Positions 23,229-31,372 of a stretch of DNA of 40,492 nucleotides are shown here, in pieces. Below the pieces are notes generated by a model. The model was not told where the DNA came from. It searched no databases and saw nothing but the letters and a program-made list of their open reading frames with translations. Made by a program: the position numbers and the translations under genes. Each line of letters begins with the position of its first letter. Position 1 is the stretch's first letter. The stretch covers positions 1 to 40,492 of the forward strand of contig JBICIG010000012.1 in assembly GCA_043101605.1 (NCBI GenBank), written 5' to 3'. Source of the stretch: JBICIG01 sp043101605. GTDB lineage: Bacteria; Planctomycetota; Phycisphaerae; Phycisphaerales; UBA1924.

Positions 23229-25508
23229 ATGAATCGCGCGACGGCGGCGGTGTCGGTGGTGTTCGGGCTGGCCGGTCTGGCGCTGGGCCAGGTGGTCGGG
23301 CAAGACGGGCGGGTGCGCTTCGACGGGACGAGCGTGGTGCGGGTGTCTCCCTCGAGCCCGGAGCAGCTCCGAGCGGTGCTTGATGCGAGCGACGGGCTGT
23401 GGGGCGAGCGCGAGGGGGTGGGCCCGATCGAGGTGCTGGCCGATGCCGAGAGCCTGGCGGCGCTGCGCGAGATGGGGCTCGAGCCCGAGACGCTGATCGC
23501 GGATGTGCAGGTGCTGATCGACGCCGAGCGGGCGCAGATCACGGCGCTGTCGCGGCAGCGCGACCTGTCGTTCTTCGAGAACTTCCATCCATACGCGGAG
23601 ATCGTGGCGTTCTTCAACCAGATCGCGGCGGACCACCCGGGGCTTGCGACGGTGTCGGTGATCGGGCAGTCGCTCGAGGGTCGGGACATCATCGCGCTGG
23701 AGATCACGGGCCCGGGGGACGCGTCGGGCCGCCCGGTGATCAATCTCAACGGCTGCCAGCACGCGCGGGAATGGATCACGCCGGCGACGATGTCGTTCGT
23801 CGCCGACCGATTGACCGAGGGATACGGCAACGATCCGCGGATCACGCAGATCCTCGACCACGCGGTCTTCCAGATCGTGCCGATCGTGAACCCCGACGGG
23901 TATGTGTATTCGTGGGATGTCAACCGGCTGTGGCGGAAGAACCGGCGTGACAACGGCGACGGCACCACGGGCGTCGACCTGAACCGCAACTGGGGGTATC
24001 AGTGGGGCCTCGACGGCGCGTCGGACCGCGGGCAGGACGAGACCTATCGCGGACCCGCGCCGTTCAGCGAGCCCGAGACGCAGGTGCTGCGGGACTATCT
24101 GCAGAGCGATCCGCGGATCATCGGGCAGGTGGATGTGCATTCGTTCGGGCAGTTGATCCTGTACCCGTGGGGGTACACCGCCGACCCGCCGCCGGAGCCT
24201 GATTTCTCGTTCTTCGTGGACTTCTCGGATGAGTTGTCGGAGACGATCGAGTCGGCGTACGGGCAGTTCTACACGCCGCAGCCGGGGATCGACCTGTACA
24301 TCACCAGCGGGACGCTGGGGGACTGGACCTATTCCGAGGGGATGTACGGGTGGACCTTCGAGCTGCGACCGGTGAGCGGGGGCGGCGCGGGCGGGTTCAT
24401 CCTGCCGCCCGAGCAGATCGTGCCGACGGTGACGGAGGTGCTCCCGGCGTTCCTGGCGATGGCCGAGGAACTGGCGCTCCCGATCCGCTTCCGCGAGCTC
24501 GACGCGCCGCCGACGGTCCTGGAAGCCGACGCGCCGAACTCGTTCCTGGTGGGGATCGAGGACGGGACCGACGAGTTGCTCGCCGGGAGCGCGGTGCTGC
24601 GGTGGAGCCTGGAGATCTCGCAGGATGTGCGCACCGAGGTGCTGGCGGACCTCGGCGGCGACGCGTTCGGCGTGACGATCCCGGCGATCCCGTGCGGGCG
24701 CACGATCGAGTACTTCATCGAGGCGCAGAGCGTGGGCGGGCAGACGCTGCGCTTTCCCGCGACGGGGACGATCGAGGCGACCGCGATGGAGACGCAGACG
24801 GTCTTCTTCGATGACTTCGCGTCGGACCAGGGGTGGACGGTCGGCGCTCCGGATGACGACGCGACCAGCGGGATCTGGGAGCGGGGCGACCCGCAGGCGA
24901 CCGCCGCCCAGCCCGAGGACGCATCGATCGGGACCAACGCGTACATCACCGATCCGCTGGCGGGGAACGGGCTCGGCGCGCGCGACATCGACAACGGGAA
25001 GACGACGCTGACGAGCCCGTCGTTCGACGGCGTCGCGCCGGCGAACTGGCACCGCGCGGCGACGGTCGTGACTTTCGATCGCTGGCTCAGCAACGACAAG
25101 GGGAATGTGCCCAACGAGGACCCGCTGGTCGTCGAGGTGTCCGGGGACGATGGCGCGTCGTGGACGCCGGCGCTGGTCATCAACGACAACTTCGAGGCGT
25201 GGCGGGGCGAGTCGGTGAAGCTGGCGGACTTCGTGACGCCCGGGCCCGCGAGCCGCGTGCGGTTCATCGCCAGCGATGAGAACGGCGGGTCGATTGTCGA
25301 GGCGGGCGTGGACGCGTTCGAGGTCGTGACGCTCGGGTGCCGATACGCCCCGGCGGACCTCGACCGCGACGGGGATCGCGACGGGGACGACTTCTTCCTC
25401 TTCCTCGACTTCTTCAGCAACGGGCAGGCGGGGGCGGACCTGGACCTCGACGGCGACCGCGACGGGGACGACTTCTTCGGGTTCCTGCAGCTCTTCACGG
25501 CGCCGTAA
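23229..25508 (+). CDS. Secreted M14 zinc carboxypeptidase with dockerin-like tail
   Basis: 759 residues from ATG 23229, preceded by AGGAGGGG. The signal peptide ends near AlaLeuGly20. A propeptide-like domain covers about 24-105, and the M14 peptidase about 115-450. Zn ligands are H178 and E181 (NGCQHAREWITP) and H304 (VDVHSFGQLILYPWGY). LNRNW supplies substrate-binding N/R, and TFELR has catalytic E378, so it should be active and remove C-terminal residues from extracellular peptides. An Ig-like linker follows (about 430-520), then a jelly-roll domain (FFDDFASDQGW to VEAGVDAFEV), both resembling those in the metalloprotease at 31373. The final 56 residues are two short EF-hand-like repeats (DGDRDGDDFF). 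Confidence 0.94.
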   Translation: MNRATAAVSVVFGLAGLALGQVVGQDGRVRFDGTSVVRVSPSSPEQLRAVLDASDGLWGEREGVGPIEVLADAESLAALREMGLEPETLIADVQVLIDAERAQITALSRQRDLSFFENFHPYAEIVAFFNQIAADHPGLATVSVIGQSLEGRDIIALEITGPGDASGRPVINLNGCQHAREWITPATMSFVADRLTEGYGNDPRITQILDHAVFQIVPIVNPDGYVYSWDVNRLWRKNRRDNGDGTTGVDLNRNWGYQWGLDGASDRGQDETYRGPAPFSEPETQVLRDYLQSDPRIIGQVDVHSFGQLILYPWGYTADPPPEPDFSFFVDFSDELSETIESAYGQFYTPQPGIDLYITSGTLGDWTYSEGMYGWTFELRPVSGGGAGGFILPPEQIVPTVTEVLPAFLAMAEELALPIRFRELDAPPTVLEADAPNSFLVGIEDGTDELLAGSAVLRWSLEISQDVRTEVLADLGGDAFGVTIPAIPCGRTIEYFIEAQSVGGQTLRFPATGTIEATAMETQTVFFDDFASDQGWTVGAPDDDATSGIWERGDPQATAAQPEDASIGTNAYITDPLAGNGLGARDIDNGKTTLTSPSFDGVAPANWHRAATVVTFDRWLSNDKGNVPNEDPLVVEVSGDDGASWTPALVINDNFEAWRGESVKLADFVTPGPASRVRFIASDENGGSIVEAGVDAFEVVTLGCRYAPADLDRDGDRDGDDFFLFLDFFSNGQAGADLDLDGDRDGDDFFGFLQLFTAP
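25338..25508 (+). repeat. Short paired EF-hand/dockerin-like tail of the carboxypeptidase
   Basis: 56 codons encode two units with core DGDRDGDDFF, each followed by a Leu/Phe-rich helix. The core matches the five 80-residue tails downstream, but each unit lacks the GSSDPNDPSFG insert and the tail has one Cys instead of four. It looks like a minimal relative of the same module. Confidence 0.75.
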
Positions 25509-25660
25509 GCGGCGGACGCACGCGACGAGAGGGATTGGCGGGGCGGTTCTCGGGCCCGCGGGCGGCGTGGAGCGGCGGGTCGTTGACCCCGTGCGGCGCG
25601 GGGCAATGATTTCACAGCGGCGGGCGGTGCGCCCGCCGGGCCCCCAATCCGGAGCTCGCC

Positions 25661-26323
25661 ATGACCGAAGTGCACACCCGCCCGATCGATCTTCGTCCGC
25701 TGGGCGACCGGCTGCGCGAGGACACGCGAGACCTGCACACGCGGGCGGAGAAGGGCCCGCTGCAGGCGGCGCTGGTCAAGGGGCAGCTCCCGCGCGAGCA
25801 GTACGCCGACATGCTCGAGCAGATGCTGCTGGTGCACCGGTCGCTCGAGGACGCGATCGAGCGGGTGCGCCCGGGCGTCGCGGCGCTCGACCGCATCGTG
25901 ACGCGTGAGCAGTACCAGGTGCCCTATCTCGAAGCAGACCTGGCGTTCTACGGGCGCTCGGGCGAGGGGATCGCGCCGGTGCCGGCGACGAGCGCGGTGA
26001 TCGAGCGCATCGAGCGGGTCGCGAGCGAGCGGCCGATCGGGTTGCTCGGGCTTCACTATGTGCTCGAGGGATCGAACAACGGCAACCGGTTCATCGCCAA
26101 GGCGGTGCGGCACGCGTACGCGCTCGAGGGGGACGAGGGGCTGCGCTACCTGCTGCCCTACGGCGAGCGTCAGCCCGAGGTATGGGCGGGCTTCAAGACC
26201 GAACTGGCCGCGTGCGAGTTCTCGAACGCGGAGATGGACGCGATCGTGTCGTGCGCCAAGGACATGTTCGGCGCGATCATCGGGATTCACGACCAGCTGC
26301 ACGAGCGCGCGGCCGCGGGCTGA
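25661..26323 (+). CDS. Biliverdin-producing heme oxygenase
   Basis: 220-residue soluble enzyme that opens haem to biliverdin, CO and Fe2+ using electrons from a reductase. DLHTRAEKGPLQ at about 25-36 carries the proximal haem ligand H26. The distal helix region LLGLHYVLEGSNNGNRFIAKAV matches the family's YVLEGS-x-x-G segment, with NNGN in place of the usual LGG-type glycines. Length is normal. The ferritin-like gene lies 164 bases downstream on the same strand, so released iron could be stored at once. No reductase, haem importer or biliverdin-using protein is adjacent, so iron recovery is more likely than pigment synthesis. I see no clear Fur box upstream. Confidence 0.9.
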   Translation: MTEVHTRPIDLRPLGDRLREDTRDLHTRAEKGPLQAALVKGQLPREQYADMLEQMLLVHRSLEDAIERVRPGVAALDRIVTREQYQVPYLEADLAFYGRSGEGIAPVPATSAVIERIERVASERPIGLLGLHYVLEGSNNGNRFIAKAVRHAYALEGDEGLRYLLPYGERQPEVWAGFKTELAACEFSNAEMDAIVSCAKDMFGAIIGIHDQLHERAAAG

Positions 26324-26487
26324 ATCCGGCGGGCGCGGATCGCCGAAACGCCCCGTTGCACGCGGCGGTCGGAACGAGCGTTCTCTCGAGCCCTTCTTCA
26401 GAGCCGTTGCGTGGCGTCCGCCGCGCGAGGGCTCTTCATCTTTCAATCCCGGGCACTCTCCCGATCCCAGACCGAAAGGAGCACGCG

Positions 26488-26922
26488 ATGGACAAGGAAA
26501 CGCTGATCAGGAATCTCAACGGGGACCTGGCGCGCGAGCTGACGGCGGTCATCCAGTACCTGACCTACGCCGCCAAGGTGCACGGGCCGTACCGCCCGCA
26601 GCTCAAGTCGTTCTTCGAAGCGGAGATCCCCGACGAGACGGCGCACGCGCAGTTCCTGGCGCAGAAGATCGCGGCGCTCGGGGGCGAGCCGACGACCACG
26701 CCCGAGCCCGTGCCCGAGGCGAAGACCAACCAGGAGATGCTCCAGGAAGTGTTCAAGGCCGAGAGCGCCGCGGTGGAGAACTACACCAGGCGGGCGGCCG
26801 AGGCCGAGGCGTTCGGCGACAAGGGGCTGCAGGTGCAGCTCGAGGACATGGTCCTCGACGAGACCAAGCACCGCGAGGAGACGCAGCGCATTCTGCGCGA
26901 CTGGGGTCTTGAGGACAACTGA
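26488..26922 (+). CDS. Ferritin-like / bacterioferritin-type protein
   Basis: 144-residue four-helix protein from ATG 26488, with AAGGAG at good spacing. Helix A LARELTAVIQYLTYAA carries the first iron-ligand Glu. Helix B FFEAEIPDETAHAQFLAQKI has E..DE.AHA, the E-x-x-H type ferroxidase motif. Helix C has FKAESAAVENYTRRAAEAEA, and helix D EDMVLDETKHREETQRIL has the final E-x-x-H. This is the ligand set of bacterioferritin and related dodecameric or 24-meric ferritins. A haem-ligating Met typical of true Bfr is not obvious, so I leave it as ferritin-like. It would oxidise and store iron, fitting the heme oxygenase neighbour. Confidence 0.88.
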   Translation: MDKETLIRNLNGDLARELTAVIQYLTYAAKVHGPYRPQLKSFFEAEIPDETAHAQFLAQKIAALGGEPTTTPEPVPEAKTNQEMLQEVFKAESAAVENYTRRAAEAEAFGDKGLQVQLEDMVLDETKHREETQRILRDWGLEDN

Positions 26923-26953
26923 GCGGACCGACGCGCCGAGGGCACGCACCCTG

Positions 26954-26993
26954 CAACGGGCCGCGCCTCGCACGCGGCCCGTTGTTCGTTTCT
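26954..26993 (+). terminator. Terminator between ferritin-like and SLC1 genes
   Basis: CAACGGGCCGCG, 7-base loop and CGCGGCCCGTTG form a perfect 12-bp stem followed by TTCGTTTCT. It lies between convergent genes and may stop transcription from both sides, though only the plus side has a T-rich tail. Confidence 0.85.
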
Positions 26994-27022
26994 GCGGTCC
27001 GGCAAGTGGCCCCGGCGACCGT

Positions 27023-28963
27023 TCAGCCCCGGTTCCCGTCGCCGCGTCGGTGCCCGGGCTGGTCGGCGACATCGACGGGTCGCGCGTCGCCGCCGACCTT
27101 CGCGTCGTACTCGGCGCCGGTGCCCTCGTGGGGGTGCTCGTCGAGGCCCTTGGCCCGCTGGCGGGCGCGGCGCTGCTCGACCTCTTCCTCGGTGAGCAGC
27201 TCGCGCTCGCTGGCGGCGATGACGGTCGCGACCATGGTGTCGCCCGTGACATTGCAGGTGGTGCGGCACATATCGAGCAGGCGGTCGACGCCGAAGATGA
27301 TCGCGATGCCGCCGGCCATGACCTCGGGCGGGAAGCCGAGTTGCTGGAGCACGATGACGAGCATGATGAGACCGACACCCGGGACGCCGGCGGTGCCGAT
27401 GGAGGCGAGCGTGGCGGTGAGGACGATGGTGAGCTGGTCGGCGATGGTCAGCGGGATCTCGTAGAGCTGGGCGATGAAGAGGGCGGCGACGCCCTGGTAC
27501 ATCGCGGTGCCGTCCATGTTGATCGTCGCGCCGAGGGGGAGCACGAAGCTGGAGACTTCCTCGGAGATGCCCAGGCGTTCCTCGGCGCAGTCCATGGTCA
27601 CCGGGAGGGTGGCCGACGAACTCGAGCTCGAGAACGCCAGGAGCTGGGCGGGGGCGATGCCCTTGAAGAACCGCCCGTAGCGCATGGGGGTGAGCAGCTT
27701 CAGGACGGCCGGGTAGATCACGAAGATCATCAGGGCGAGCCCGAAGATCAGGGTGATCGCGTAGGCGACGAGCGCGCCCAGGACATCGAGCCCGAGTTCG
27801 GCGACGACCTTGACGATCAGCGCGAAGACCGCGTAGGGCGCGATGAGCATGACCAGGTGGACGAGCTTGATGATGACATCGGTCATGCCGTCGCAGAAGA
27901 CGACGATGGGGCGGGCCTTCTCCTTGGGGATGAGCGTGAGCGCGATGCCGACGACGAGGGCGAAGAAGACGACCTGCAGCATCTCGCCGCGCGCCAGCGC
28001 CTCGAACGGGTTGCTCGGGACGACATTGAGCAGCACCTGCCAGGTGCTCTGCTGGGCGCCGGCCTGGCCCTTGGCCAGTTGCTCCTCGCCCGAGGCCTTG
28101 CCGACCGACGCGAGCGTGTCGCGGACTTCCTGGGGGACATAGTCGCCCGGCTGGGCGAGGTTGGCGAGCACGAGCCCGATGGTGATCGCGACGGCGGTGG
28201 TCAGGATGTAGATCCCGATCGTCTTGCCGCCGATGCGGCTGAGCTTCTTCAGGTCGTTGAGGCTGCTCGCCCCCACCACCAGGCTGAAGAGCACGATCGG
28301 CACCGCGATGAACTTCAGACCGCGGATGAACAGGTCGCCCACGAACGCGTTGAGGTTCGCGACGAAGCGCGGCACCGAGGCGGTGAACCCCGCCCCGGCG
28401 TTGGGCTTCTCATCCCCCAGCGACTGCACGAGCCACTCGACGCTCCGGCGCAGCGCGGGGTCTTCGGGCGGCTGGATCTGCGTCGGCTCGGCGTCGGGAT
28501 CGTCGATCGCGGCGCGCACCTGCGCCACCTGCGACTTCATCCAGGCGACCGCCGCGGCCGGGTCGACGCCTTCGGGGATCGGCACGGGCTGGGCGTCGGC
28601 GGCCGGCGGGTCGGCGGCGGGGGTCGGCGGGTCGTCGGGCTCGAGGATCAGCGGGTCGAGCAGCCACGCGACGACGCGCGCGGTGTACGCGTTCTTGGGC
28701 GCTTCCATGGGCGAGGCGCCGCCCGAGGGCGCGAAGTCGTCGAGCGCGCCCTCGAACCACCCGATCGCCGGGCCCGGCGCGGGGGGGAGTTCCTCGGAGG
28801 GGACGGCGTCCTGCCCGGCGCGGTAGGCCGACGCGTCGCCCACGCCCAGCGCGCCCCAGGTGTAGGGGCCCCACGCGAGGTTGATGACCAGCCCCACCGC
28901 CACCCCGACCAGCAACCCGATCAGGATCTTCCAGTGGAGCGCCATGCCCGGACGATCGCTCAT
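27023..28963 (-). CDS. Dicarboxylate/amino acid:cation symporter (SLC1/DAACS) with large inserted loop
   Basis: 646-residue Na+- or H+-coupled importer of glutamate/aspartate or C4-dicarboxylates. Family motifs are intact: the Ser-rich hairpin loop AFSSSSSSATLPVT, NMDGTAMYQGVAALF (Na+ site) and ATLASIGTAGVPGVG (HP2), then GVDRLLDMCRTTCNVTGD with the substrate-binding Asp and Asn. Usual length is about 420-450. The extra length is mostly a Pro/Ala/Asp-rich loop of about 170 residues between TM1 (about 10-32) and TM2 (about 205), expected outside the membrane, plus a charged C-terminal tail. It is convergent with the ferritin-like gene and divergent from the ABC exporter. Confidence 0.93.
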   Translation of the reverse strand: MSDRPGMALHWKILIGLLVGVAVGLVINLAWGPYTWGALGVGDASAYRAGQDAVPSEELPPAPGPAIGWFEGALDDFAPSGGASPMEAPKNAYTARVVAWLLDPLILEPDDPPTPAADPPAADAQPVPIPEGVDPAAAVAWMKSQVAQVRAAIDDPDAEPTQIQPPEDPALRRSVEWLVQSLGDEKPNAGAGFTASVPRFVANLNAFVGDLFIRGLKFIAVPIVLFSLVVGASSLNDLKKLSRIGGKTIGIYILTTAVAITIGLVLANLAQPGDYVPQEVRDTLASVGKASGEEQLAKGQAGAQQSTWQVLLNVVPSNPFEALARGEMLQVVFFALVVGIALTLIPKEKARPIVVFCDGMTDVIIKLVHLVMLIAPYAVFALIVKVVAELGLDVLGALVAYAITLIFGLALMIFVIYPAVLKLLTPMRYGRFFKGIAPAQLLAFSSSSSSATLPVTMDCAEERLGISEEVSSFVLPLGATINMDGTAMYQGVAALFIAQLYEIPLTIADQLTIVLTATLASIGTAGVPGVGLIMLVIVLQQLGFPPEVMAGGIAIIFGVDRLLDMCRTTCNVTGDTMVATVIAASERELLTEEEVEQRRARQRAKGLDEHPHEGTGAEYDAKVGGDARPVDVADQPGHRRGDGNRG

Positions 28964-29051
28964 GGATCGACGCCTCCTTTGGAGAGTCTGCCCCCAGATG
29001 CCCGCGGGGAGCCCGCACCTTACCCGCCCGGGCGATTCCCCGCCGCGTCCC

Positions 29052-29057
29052 TACCAT
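29052..29057 (+). promoter_or_regulatory. -10-like box of the ABC exporter gene
   Basis: TACCAT 7 bases upstream of ATG 29065, with no Shine-Dalgarno sequence. It is the same hexamer and nearly the same spacing as for ndh. A leaderless transcript beginning at the ATG is the simplest reading, and this argues against the GTG at 29062 as start. Confidence 0.4.
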
Positions 29058-29064
29058 CGGGGTG

Positions 29065-31083
<2,019 letters not shown>

Positions 31084-31220
31084 TGCAAGCCGAAGCCCGC
31101 GGCGGACTTGCGAGCCCGCGATGACCCCACAAAGGAACCCCGGCTCGGGGTTTCCCCGGTTCATGTTGAATCAGGGGGGGATGCAACACAGGCCCGCTAC
31201 CTTGCGGAAAGTGCCATGGG

Positions 31221-31300
31221 TCGCGCGGTTCGTTCCGGATCGCGCGATGCAGAGGGGCACCAGTTCAGAGGCTGGTCCGGGCACGGGGTCAAGTCCCGGT
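31221..31300 (+). other. Hairpin-rich 5' leader of the metalloprotease gene
   Basis: The 289-base gap before the metalloprotease has several short stems: TCGCGCG (31221-31227) with CGCGCGA (31241-31247), ACCAG (31259-31263) with CTGGT (31272-31276), and CCGGG with CCCGG (about 31278-31299). An open frame continues back through this region, but its residues look non-coding. I matched no known riboswitch family or tRNA. Confidence 0.25.
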
Positions 31301-31372
31301 TGGGCCCTGTCGAGTTTCGGACGCGGCGCGGGCGGACCGTGGTCGGCGTTCTCACAAGGAAGGGGTAATCGC

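Noticed and set aside
26324..26487. Terminator or Fur box between heme oxygenase and the ferritin-like gene
   Set aside because: GAGCCC/GGGCTC arms are weak and far apart, and no 19-bp AT-rich Fur-like palindrome is visible.
31259..31299. tRNA-like stem-loops (ACCAG/CTGGT and a GGGTCAAGTCCC T-arm-like stem)
   Set aside because: The anticodon-like loop has 8 bases, and no acceptor stem or D-arm can be formed.
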